Assembly: GCA_018820205.1 (NCBI GenBank)
Contig: JAHJOK010000056.1
Span: forward strand, 1-64,000
Origin: Alphaproteobacteria bacterium
GTDB lineage: Bacteria; Pseudomonadota; Alphaproteobacteria; Caulobacterales; Caulobacteraceae
Direction: 5' to 3'
DNA: 64,000 nt
A program made the position numbers and the translations under genes. The notes under the pieces are model-generated. The model saw only the letters and a list, made by a program, of their open reading frames with translations, ran no database searches and had not been told where the DNA came from. Of this stretch, positions 45,930 to 53,061 are shown in pieces (the stretch's first letter is position 1; every line of letters starts with the position of its first letter).

Positions 45930-46072
45930 GGCCGAGGCGACCGCATGCCCCGTGTTCGTACGGCGGCGGACCTTTCCCGGACAGCGAACGCGCCGGCGCC
46001 TTATTCCCGTGACGCTTGCGCCACAGGGCGCCGATAGAGTCGCTGGAACCTCGACGTCATGCGTTCGTTGCG

Positions 46073-46101
46073 TTGACCGGGCGAACCACCGGCGCTTAAT
46101 C
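46073..46101 (+). promoter_or_regulatory. Putative sigma70-type promoter of ntrZ
   Basis: TTGACC (46073-46078) and TTAATC (46096-46101) separated by exactly 17 nt, 71 nt upstream of the ntrZ start. Confidence 0.45.
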
Positions 46102-46172
46102 GGTAGGTTCACGGCGGAAACGCCGGGTTCAGGGAAAGGCGCGGCGATCAACGCCGGGCCGAAGGGTTGGAA

Positions 46173-46565
46173 ATGCGTCTGCGTGCGATCATCGCCAGTT
46201 CGGTCGGTCTCGTCGCCCTTCTGGGCGTCGCCGGCGAAGCGTCGGCGCAAGCCCGATCGCGCGCCACAACCGTCACCCTGTCCGAAGCCACGACCGCACA
46301 GCGCGCTGCGCCGCCGGCTCCCCGGCGCGGACTGCGCTGGAGCCAGAGCGGTCGCTGGGGTCTCGATTTCAACCTGAACCAGCCCGTCGGCCGCGAGGCC
46401 GAGTGGGGCGACGTGGAGGCCGGCGCCTATTACCGCCTGTCGCCGCGTCTGCGCGTGGGCGCCGCCGCCGGTCTGGCCACGCCGGAGCAGGATCCCGCAC
46501 GGGCCCCTGAATCCGACCGCCGCGCCCAGCCGCGCGTCCGTCTGGAATCGATCTTCCGCTTCTAG
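46173..46565 (+). CDS. ntrZ: NtrZ family periplasmic regulatory protein
   Basis: A 130-aa exported protein with a signal peptide ending ASA. A conserved barrel-like C-terminal part follows: RWGLDFNLNQPVGREAEWGD, YYRLSPRLRVGAAAGLA and LESIFRF. Caulobacter NtrZ binds the sensor kinase NtrY and modulates NtrYX signalling; that role is assumed here. The ATG at 46173 follows AAGGG; a TTG two codons upstream is possible. ntrYX is not in this window. It converges with the thiE-like gene, sharing CTAG at the stops. Confidence 0.85.
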   Translation: MRLRAIIASSVGLVALLGVAGEASAQARSRATTVTLSEATTAQRAAPPAPRRGLRWSQSGRWGLDFNLNQPVGREAEWGDVEAGAYYRLSPRLRVGAAAGLATPEQDPARAPESDRRAQPRVRLESIFRF

Positions 46566-47227
46566 GGTCCGAACGCGTCGACGATCCCGCCGATCGCCGC
46601 GAGACCACAGGCGCCGCATTCGGCCAGGGACGCCGCATTGCTCGCCGTGATCCCGCCCAGGGCGATGACGCGATTGATCCCGCCCGCCGCTCGCGTCAGC
46701 GTTTCCACCCCGATCGCCGCCTTTCCGGCGGATGGGCCGCCGGCCGGGAACACCGGCGACAGCACGACCGCATCCAGATCGAGCGCCGCCAAGGCCGCCT
46801 CCCCGGAATGAACCGCCCCGGTCAGGATCCATCCCGGCCGTCGTCCCGACAGGCTATAGGCGGCCGACAGGGCGCGTTCGGCCAGATGCAGGCCGTCGGC
46901 CTCGACCCGGTCCGCAAGCTCTGCGTCCATGCCGATCAGCAGGCGCATCCCTCGAGAGCGCGTCGCCTGGCGGAGCCGGACCGCGACGTCCAGGGCGTCG
47001 GCGGCGCCGAAATGCCGGTAGACCACGGCCGAGCCGGGCGGCATGCGCGCGGCGACCTCCCAGGGCCGGGGCGTGCGCTGGGGGTCAGTGAAGAACAGCA
47101 GCGGCGGAACCCGCGAGGGCGGTCGGCCGCCGCCTTCGCCCCCCCTGACAGCGTCGGCGGCGCGGGCTAGATGCTGGGCCACGGCCCACAGTCGGCCGCC
47201 GTCTTCTGTCGTCCCGGGTTCGTCCAT
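46562..47227 (-). CDS. Thiamine phosphate synthase family protein (ThiE/TenI)
   Basis: 221 aa from ATG 47227, a TIM-barrel protein with LLFFTDPQRTPRPWEVAARM, DGLHLAERAL, LSPVFPAGGPSAGKAAIGVE and VIALGGITASNA. The HLGxxD-type ThiE motif is changed (HLAERA), so it may be TenI-like rather than a true thiamine phosphate synthase. Its start overlaps that of the divergent yggS gene. Confidence 0.85.
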   Translation of the reverse strand: MDEPGTTEDGGRLWAVAQHLARAADAVRGGEGGGRPPSRVPPLLFFTDPQRTPRPWEVAARMPPGSAVVYRHFGAADALDVAVRLRQATRSRGMRLLIGMDAELADRVEADGLHLAERALSAAYSLSGRRPGWILTGAVHSGEAALAALDLDAVVLSPVFPAGGPSAGKAAIGVETLTRAAGGINRVIALGGITASNAASLAECGACGLAAIGGIVDAFGP

Positions 47228-47951
47228 GACCGCCTCATCCCCCGCTTCAGCCTCGCCGTCCACCGGCGACGGCTTCGTCCGGAGACTGGCGACGATTCAC
47301 GATCGGATGGCCGAGGCCGCCCGCGCCGCCGGCCGCGACCCGGCGTCGGTCGCCTTGACGGCGGTCTCCAAGACCCAGCCGCCGGAGGCCATCGACGACG
47401 CCCTGGCCGCCGGGCTCAGGGTGTTCGGCGAAAACCGGGTGCAGGAGGCGCAAGGCCGGTGGGCCGGGCGCAGGCCCGCCCTGCCGGACCTGGAAATGCG
47501 TCTGATCGGCCCGCTGCAGTCCAACAAGGCCGAGGACGCGGTCGCCCTGTTCGATGTCATCGAGACTCTGGACCGGCAAAAACTGGTCGGCGCCCTGGCC
47601 TCGGCCGCCGCGAAGCTGGGCCGGTCGCCGCGCCTGCTGGTTCAGGTCAATACGGGCGAGGAGGACCAGAAGGCCGGGGTCGCGCCGCGGGACGCCGACG
47701 CCATGATCGCCATGGCGCGGGCGCAAGGGCTGACCGTCGAGGGGCTGATGGCCATTCCCCCGGCCGATGAGGCGCCGATCCTGCATTTCGCCCTTCTGGC
47801 CCGGATCGCCGAACGCAACGGCCTGTCGACGCTGTCGATGGGGATGAGCGCGGATTACGAGGCTGCGATCCGGTTGGGTGCGACCCACGTGCGGATCGGA
47901 TCGGCCCTGTTCGGGGAACGAAATCCGGGTTTCGCGCCCTCTAGGGACTGA
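47226..47951 (+). CDS. YggS/PLPBP family pyridoxal-phosphate homeostasis protein
   Basis: A 241-aa PLP-binding protein of the alanine racemase N-domain fold. The PLP Lys is in LTAVSKTQPPEAI, with GLRVFGENRVQEAQ and RLIGPLQSNKAEDAV following, and the C-terminal LSMGMSADYEAAIRLGATHVRIG. It controls free PLP levels and amino acid homeostasis. The ATG overlaps the divergent thiE-like start in the sequence CATG. Confidence 0.94.
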   Translation: MTASSPASASPSTGDGFVRRLATIHDRMAEAARAAGRDPASVALTAVSKTQPPEAIDDALAAGLRVFGENRVQEAQGRWAGRRPALPDLEMRLIGPLQSNKAEDAVALFDVIETLDRQKLVGALASAAAKLGRSPRLLVQVNTGEEDQKAGVAPRDADAMIAMARAQGLTVEGLMAIPPADEAPILHFALLARIAERNGLSTLSMGMSADYEAAIRLGATHVRIGSALFGERNPGFAPSRD

Positions 47952-48011
47952 ATCCCAATCAAATTCACCCACCGCCTTGGCGTTCGACCCAAGCCTCGCC
48001 ATTCTAGACAG

Positions 48012-48698
48012 ATGCCCACAGCCAAGACCCTGCTCATCATCGACGACGACGACGACCTTCGCGAGGCTCTGGCCGAGCAGTTGGCGCTGCACGAAGAGTT
48101 CAAGACGGTTCAGGCCGCCACGGCCACCGAGGGGGTCCGCCTGGGGCGCGAGATCCGCGCGGACCTGATTCTGCTGGATATCGACCTGCCCGACATGGAC
48201 GGCCGCGAGGCGTGCCGGCTGTTGCGCAAGGACGGGGTTTCGACCCCGGTGATCATGCTGACGGCCCAGGATTCAGACGCCGACACTGTTCTGGGTCTCG
48301 ACAGCGGGGCCAACGACTATGTCACCAAACCCTTCCGCTTCGCCGTGCTGCTGGCCCGCATCCGGGCCCATCTGCGCAGCCACGAACAGTCCGAGGACGC
48401 CGTCTTCCAGATCGGTCCCTATTCCTTCCGCCCGGCGGGCAAGGTGCTGCTGGACGCCAAGGGCAAGAAGGTGCGGCTGACCGAGAAGGAAACCAACATC
48501 CTGAAATATCTCTACCGGGCCGGCGCCAAGGCCGTGTCGCGCGAGGAACTGCTGACCGAGGTCTGGGGCTACAACGCCGGGGTCACGACCCACACGCTGG
48601 AAACCCACATCTATCGCCTGCGCCAGAAGATCGAGCCGGAGCCCGGTCAGGCGCGCCTGCTGCTGACCGACGCGGGCGGGTATCGCCTGCAGCCCTGA
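48012..48698 (+). CDS. OmpR-family response regulator (orphan)
   Basis: 228 aa. The receiver domain has the acidic pocket IIDDDDDLREAL, phospho-acceptor Asp56 (LILLDIDLPDMDG) and Lys in YVTKPF. A winged-helix DNA-binding domain follows (RLTEKETNILKYLYRAG, TTHTLETHIYRLRQKIEPE). No histidine kinase is adjacent, so partner and targets are unknown. Confidence 0.93.
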   Translation: MPTAKTLLIIDDDDDLREALAEQLALHEEFKTVQAATATEGVRLGREIRADLILLDIDLPDMDGREACRLLRKDGVSTPVIMLTAQDSDADTVLGLDSGANDYVTKPFRFAVLLARIRAHLRSHEQSEDAVFQIGPYSFRPAGKVLLDAKGKKVRLTEKETNILKYLYRAGAKAVSREELLTEVWGYNAGVTTHTLETHIYRLRQKIEPEPGQARLLLTDAGGYRLQP

Positions 48699-48707
48699 CC
48701 CGAGGGG

Positions 48708-49553
48708 TCAGCCGCCGACCCGCCATTCAGACAGGGCGGCGCCCTGGGCGTTTTCGAACGCCACCCGGTCCAGCCGGACGGCCGCGATGCAGACCGGACG
48801 CTGATCCGGGCCAGCCGCGCGACAGCGGATGGCTCGTCCGTCGGGGAAGTTTCCGATCCGGCCCTCCAGCCTGAGCCGATAGCCAGCCTGGGGCGCTGTC
48901 ACCGTTTCGGCCTCGCCTTCCGGACGGACGGAGAAGACGTAGGCGCGACCGTTGCGTCGCTCCAGCCGCGATCCGTCGGCCTCGAACACCGCCGCCAGAC
49001 CCACCGTCTGGGGCGAGGGCGCGGCCGGGCCGCTGGCCAGGGGATCGGCGGTCAGCGCAGGACAGCCGCCCTCCTCCATCCAGGGACGCGTAATCCAGAA
49101 CCCTTCGACGGCTTCCCAGCCCTCGCCGCCGGCTCCGGCGATCAGGGCCGATTCCGTCCAGTTTCCGGGCGTCATCGAAAGCTGGATCGCGCGACGTTCG
49201 GGGGCCCACGACCAGCGCGCCAGGCCTTCGGCCTGCCCCTCGACCGTCGGCTCGGGGCCACGGCAGCCGAAGGCGACCGCGATCGAAAAGGGCTTTCCGA
49301 CCATCGTGTCCGGGCCCTGCGGCGGGGCGCCAGAGGCATAGATCGATGCGGCGCGACGCAAGCCTTCCAGAACCGTCTTGCGATCCAGGGTGGTGACGAC
49401 CGGCGCAGGCAGGGGAACGACCGGCGTTTCGGCGACCGGCGTGGCCTCAACCGGCGTTTCGGCCGGTTCCGACCGGTCGCATGCGGACAGGAGAAGCCCG
49501 GACGCCGCCAAGGCGACAAGCGGGCGGCGGAGGATTTCGACCGAACCGTTCAT
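48708..49553 (-). CDS. Hypothetical lipoprotein
   Basis: A 281-aa lipoprotein with lipobox LLSACDR, a Pro/Val/Ala/Glu-rich linker of near-repeats (ETPVEATPVAETPVV), and a globular periplasmic domain. Two pairs of Cys (CRG, CPA, CRA, CIA) could form disulfides. I do not recognise the family. It converges with the response regulator gene and diverges from the SLC13 permease. Confidence 0.8.
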   Translation of the reverse strand: MNGSVEILRRPLVALAASGLLLSACDRSEPAETPVEATPVAETPVVPLPAPVVTTLDRKTVLEGLRRAASIYASGAPPQGPDTMVGKPFSIAVAFGCRGPEPTVEGQAEGLARWSWAPERRAIQLSMTPGNWTESALIAGAGGEGWEAVEGFWITRPWMEEGGCPALTADPLASGPAAPSPQTVGLAAVFEADGSRLERRNGRAYVFSVRPEGEAETVTAPQAGYRLRLEGRIGNFPDGRAIRCRAAGPDQRPVCIAAVRLDRVAFENAQGAALSEWRVGG

Positions 49554-49642
49554 GGAACGACTTGTAGCACGGGGATTTGTCGAATGTCGGGCGTCATGCG
49601 GAAAAGGTTGACGTTTTCGCTCAGGGGGAGTCAGCAGAAGCC

Positions 49643-50941
49643 ATGAGCTTCGAACAGATCGCAGCCCTGGTCATTCTCGCGGGCGTCGTCGGCGTGCTGG
49701 TGCATGGCCGTGTCCGGTCCGATGTGGCTGCCTTGGCGGCGGCGGCCCTGTTGCTGGTTCTGGGCGTGATCCGGCCGGTGGAGGTTCAGGGCGCCTTCGC
49801 CAGCCCCGCGGTCATCGCGTTGGCCGGCCTGTTTGTCATCGCCTACGCCATCGAACTGTCGGGCCTGCTGGGCCTGCTGATCCGCCAGGCGACCAAACTG
49901 TGCGCCCGGATGGGCGAGGCCGGTCTGTGGATCGTGATGGTGCTGTGCGGCGGCGCCTCGGCCTTTCTGAACAACACGCCCATCGTGGTTCTGGCCGCGC
50001 CGGTGATCAAGGATGTGGCCGGGTCGCTGAACCAGTCGCCGAAACGCTTCCTGATCCCGCTCAGCTACATCACCATCATGGGCGGCGCCTGCACCCTGAT
50101 CGGCACCTCGACCAACCTGCTGGTCAACGACATGGCGCGCAACTCGGGCCAGCCGGTGTTCAGCCTGTTCGAGATCACGCCGGTGGCCCTGGTGATCGCC
50201 GCGTTCGGCGGCCTGTATCTCTATTTCGTGGGTGGGCGCCTGCTGGGCAAGCACGTGGACGCCGCGCCGGCGGTCCAGCCTCACGAACAGACGGGCGACG
50301 GCCTGCTGGGCGACGCCGAGCTGTTCGCCGCCGCCGACCGACCCTTCGACGCGCGCAAGGCGATGACGGCGTTGGCGATCTTCCTTCTCGTGCTGGCGGC
50401 CGCGGGTCTGGGCATCGCGCCGATCGCCGCAGCCGCCTTCGCCGGGGCTGTGGCGCTGATCCTCTTGCGCGTCATCAGCGCGGAAGAAGCCTATGCCGGT
50501 CTGCGGCCTGAGGTGCTGCTGCTGATCGCCGGCATGGTGGTCGTGGGACTGTCGATCGAGGTCACCGGGCTGGCAGCCGCCGGGACCGATGTCCTGATCG
50601 GCGTGATCCGGCCATGGGGCCCGCTGGCGGCGCTGATCATCCTGTACGGGGTGACCCTGTTCGCGACCGAGCTGTTGTCAAACGCGGCGGTGGCGGTGCT
50701 GATCACGCCGGTGGCCGTGGCCCTGGCCGAGAGCCTGGGGGTCGATCCGCGGCCGTTCCTGGTGGGGGTGATGATGGCCGCATCGGCCGCTTTCGCCACG
50801 CCGTTCGGCTATCAGACAAATGTCATCGTGTTCCAGCTGGGCGGCTACAGCTATATGGATTTCGTCCGTGTCGGGGTGCCGCTGAACATCGTGACCTGGA
50901 TCGCGGCGATGATCGCGATCCCGATCTTCTTCCCCTTCTAG
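49643..50941 (+). CDS. SLC13/DASS family permease
   Basis: A 432-aa polytopic inner-membrane transporter, 10-12 segments. It has the paired SNT-type substrate motifs characteristic of divalent anion:sodium symporters: FLNNTPIVVLAAPV with TLIGTSTNLLVNDM in the first half, and LLSNAAVAVLITPV with ATPFGYQTNVIVF in the second. Substrate could be dicarboxylate, sulfate or another anion. ATG 49643 (MSFEQIAALV) has GGGGAG upstream. Confidence 0.92.
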   Translation: MSFEQIAALVILAGVVGVLVHGRVRSDVAALAAAALLLVLGVIRPVEVQGAFASPAVIALAGLFVIAYAIELSGLLGLLIRQATKLCARMGEAGLWIVMVLCGGASAFLNNTPIVVLAAPVIKDVAGSLNQSPKRFLIPLSYITIMGGACTLIGTSTNLLVNDMARNSGQPVFSLFEITPVALVIAAFGGLYLYFVGGRLLGKHVDAAPAVQPHEQTGDGLLGDAELFAAADRPFDARKAMTALAIFLLVLAAAGLGIAPIAAAAFAGAVALILLRVISAEEAYAGLRPEVLLLIAGMVVVGLSIEVTGLAAAGTDVLIGVIRPWGPLAALIILYGVTLFATELLSNAAVAVLITPVAVALAESLGVDPRPFLVGVMMAASAAFATPFGYQTNVIVFQLGGYSYMDFVRVGVPLNIVTWIAAMIAIPIFFPF

Positions 50942-51732
50942 ACGTCCAGGTCCACCGTGATCGGGCAGTGGTCCGAGGGCTGCTCCCAGGCCCGCACCGG
51001 CTCGTGGATCGTCGCCGATCCGGGCACGACCGACGGCGTCAGGCCGGGAGAGGTCCAGATGTGATCCAGGCGCAGGCCGCGGGCCGATTTGCGGAAGTCC
51101 TGGGCGCGGTAGCTCCACCAGCTGGCCAGTTTCTGCGGCTCGGGAAAAGCGTCGCGGACCACGTCGGCGAACCCGCCCGCCGCCTGCAGCCGGTTCAGGG
51201 TCTCGACCTCTCCCGGCGTGTGGCTGACGATTTTTGACATGTACCGGTGATTCCAGACGTCAAACTCACTGGGGGCGATGTTGAAATCGCCGCACATCAC
51301 CAGGCGCGCCGAACGGTCCTGTGATGCGATCGTCGCGGTCAGCTGTTCATAGAAATCCATCTTGTGATCGAATTTCGGATTCAGTTCGCGGTCGGGCACG
51401 TCGCCGCCCGCCGGGATGTAGAAATTCTGCACGTCGATCCCGGCGATCCGGGCCGAGACGCAGCGCGCATGACCCAGTTTGCAGGCCTGGAAGGTGTCCG
51501 AGGGCTCCAGCGGCAGCCGGCTGGCGATCGCCACGCCGTGCCAGCCCTTCTGGCCCGCGACCTTCAGATGCGGCAGGCCCATGTTTACGAAGGCGGCGCG
51601 GGGAAACTGGTCCTCCAGGCATTTGATCTCCTGCAAGCACAGGACATCGACGCCCGCCTCGGCCACGAAGCGGGCGACCTGATCGATGCGCAGACGGACG
51701 GAGTTGATGTTCCAGGTGGCGATACGAAGCAT
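50938..51732 (-). CDS. xthA: Exodeoxyribonuclease III
   Basis: An AP endonuclease and 3'-5' exonuclease of base-excision repair. It is 264 aa from ATG 51732 (MLRIATWNINSVRLRIDQV), with the metal ligand Glu in CLQEIKCLE, the GDFNIAPSEFDVWN catalytic Asp/Asn and LRLDHIWTSP...PSDHCPIT. The frame extends upstream to 51831 but through a terminator hairpin. It converges with the permease, sharing CTAG at the stops. Confidence 0.96.
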   Translation of the reverse strand: MLRIATWNINSVRLRIDQVARFVAEAGVDVLCLQEIKCLEDQFPRAAFVNMGLPHLKVAGQKGWHGVAIASRLPLEPSDTFQACKLGHARCVSARIAGIDVQNFYIPAGGDVPDRELNPKFDHKMDFYEQLTATIASQDRSARLVMCGDFNIAPSEFDVWNHRYMSKIVSHTPGEVETLNRLQAAGGFADVVRDAFPEPQKLASWWSYRAQDFRKSARGLRLDHIWTSPGLTPSVVPGSATIHEPVRAWEQPSDHCPITVDLDV

Positions 51733-51747
51733 CGGCTCCGATCTCAC

Positions 51748-51776
51748 AAAAAACCCCCGGCGCACAGGCCGGGGGT
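51748..51776 (-). terminator. Strong Rho-independent terminator between lolA and xthA
   Basis: Minus-strand stem ACCCCCGG/CCGGGGGT with an 8-nt loop, followed directly by TTTTTT. The T-tract ends only 15 nt before the xthA ATG, so any longer xthA mRNA must read through it. Confidence 0.85.
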
Positions 51777-51860
51777 AAGGTCTTGTCTCTCTGGTCGCCG
51801 TCGGGAGGGGGATTGCAATCGGCGGCGACATGACGACTCCCGTCGTCCTGTGCTTAAACT
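51748..51860 (-). ncRNA. Candidate structured leader or second sRNA upstream of xthA
   Basis: On the minus strand hairpin GACGAC-GGGA-GTCGTC (51847-51832) is followed by a 7-bp stem GTCGCCG/CGGCGAC (51829-51823 with 51800-51794). Its 22-nt loop contains CCCCCTCCC and the small palindrome GATTGCAATC. The strong terminator follows. Upstream, TTGACT and a T-rich TTTAAG suggest a promoter. It could be an anti-Shine-Dalgarno sRNA or an attenuator for xthA; sequence alone does not decide. Confidence 0.45.
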
Positions 51861-51896
51861 GCCACAGTCTGTGAAAAAGTCAAACGAGATCGACGA

Positions 51897-52532
51897 TCAG
51901 TTACGACCGGGCCGCCGTGTCGGATCGCGCAGCTGGAACAGGCTGGAGGCCAGGCCCGATGCGGGCGTGAGGGTGGTCAACTGGGTCCGCGTCCGCGACC
52001 CTTGCGCATCGGTGATGGTCCATTCCTGAAGTCGCAACGGACTGCCGGCGAAGGCGAGGATGACCGAACCGTCGTTGGGCCGGCCGCCGTCGCGCACGGT
52101 CAGGGCGAAGGCCCCCGACTGCATCCGGGTGACCCGATCGATCTGAACGCCCTGATCCAGCCGTACATTACGGGCCAGGAAGGTCGAAAGCGGCGTCGCG
52201 CCCAACGGCACCTGACGGAAGACGTCCAGGCGCGGATCATAGCGTTTGACGTTGTTGCCGTCCGACACGACCAGCAGGCCTTCGGGGTCGGTGTATTCAA
52301 ACCGCATCTTGCCGGGACGCTGCAGATAGAATCGCCCCTGACGACGCAGGCCGCCGGCCCCGGTCTCGACGAAGGTTCCCTGTGCAGAGGTCAGATTCTG
52401 CAAATAGGTCTGGGCCGTGGCCAGGGTGGCGCGATCCTCGGCCGACAGATTGCTCTGAGCGGCGGCGGGCAGGGCGGCGATCGCGGCGACGGCGCCCAGG
52501 CCGAAGCCTAGGTCTCTGCGGGACAGGGTCAT
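51897..52532 (-). CDS. lolA: Outer-membrane lipoprotein carrier protein LolA
   Basis: A periplasmic chaperone that shuttles lipoproteins from LolCDE to LolB. At 211 aa it has a signal peptide (twin-Arg-like SRRDLGFGLGAVAAIAALPA) ending AAA, then QGTFVETGAGGLRRQGRFYL, RPGKMRFEYTDPEGLLVVSD and GNNVKRYDPRLD, the LolA core. It works with lnt in lipoprotein biogenesis. An orphan gene separates it from ftsK. Confidence 0.95.
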   Translation of the reverse strand: MTLSRRDLGFGLGAVAAIAALPAAAQSNLSAEDRATLATAQTYLQNLTSAQGTFVETGAGGLRRQGRFYLQRPGKMRFEYTDPEGLLVVSDGNNVKRYDPRLDVFRQVPLGATPLSTFLARNVRLDQGVQIDRVTRMQSGAFALTVRDGGRPNDGSVILAFAGSPLRLQEWTITDAQGSRTRTQLTTLTPASGLASSLFQLRDPTRRPGRN

Positions 52533-52685
52533 TCTGGTCTTTCTCCTTCGTCATCCTCCGGCCTGACCGGAGACGGGACGATTGTCAGTGCCGCCGTTGT
52601 GACGGTCGAGCGCGGCGAGGCGATGACGCGAGCTAGGCCTTATTTCGGCGTTGCGATGAAGCGTCGTTCATCGCCGCAAGTTCCG

Positions 52686-53054
52686 TCACCCGTTGCAAAA
52701 GCCGGGCGACCACCAGGCCACATAGATGGCTTGCTCAAGCAGTCGGCGGTTCACATTGGGGAAGTATTTTATGTTCTCGACATTTGCGTATTTCGGATGG
52801 TTGCAAGTCTGCTCAAATAGCCACCTCTCAAAGCGCACGATCTCGTCGGGAGAATGCCCCCAATCGAGGAGCACGAAGCCGTCTAGGTTCGCGTTGTTCT
52901 GTCTGCACCATCGCTCGTAAACTTGACGGCGGCTCGCGGGATTTCCGCTGATGCCCACACAGAATTGCGTGACGCGCCGCGACGCCACAATATGCTGAAC
53001 TGACAGCAGAGCTCGTTGATAGCGAACTGACCGTCTTGCGCCCAAATCTCTCAT
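52686..53054 (-). CDS. Orphan protein with GIY-YIG nuclease-like features
   Basis: 122 aa. The segment QFCVGISGNPASRRQVYERW resembles the GIY-YIG core (YVGIT-x-NP-xRR), and LDGFVLLDWGHSPDEIVRFE continues like its downstream part with a Glu near FERWLFEQ. GC content is clearly below the surroundings and rare codons are common, suggesting transfer. It sits between lolA and ftsK, eight bases past the ftsK stop. Start at 53054 is uncertain. Nuclease activity is inferred, not shown. Confidence 0.55.
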   Translation of the reverse strand: MRDLGARRSVRYQRALLSVQHIVASRRVTQFCVGISGNPASRRQVYERWCRQNNANLDGFVLLDWGHSPDEIVRFERWLFEQTCNHPKYANVENIKYFPNVNRRLLEQAIYVAWWSPGFCNG

Positions 53055-53061
53055 TGCATTC

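Noticed and set aside
51733..51831. In-frame 33-codon N-terminal extension of xthA
   Set aside because: It translates through the terminator hairpin (Pro/Arg-rich), and the ExoIII family begins at MLRIATWN.
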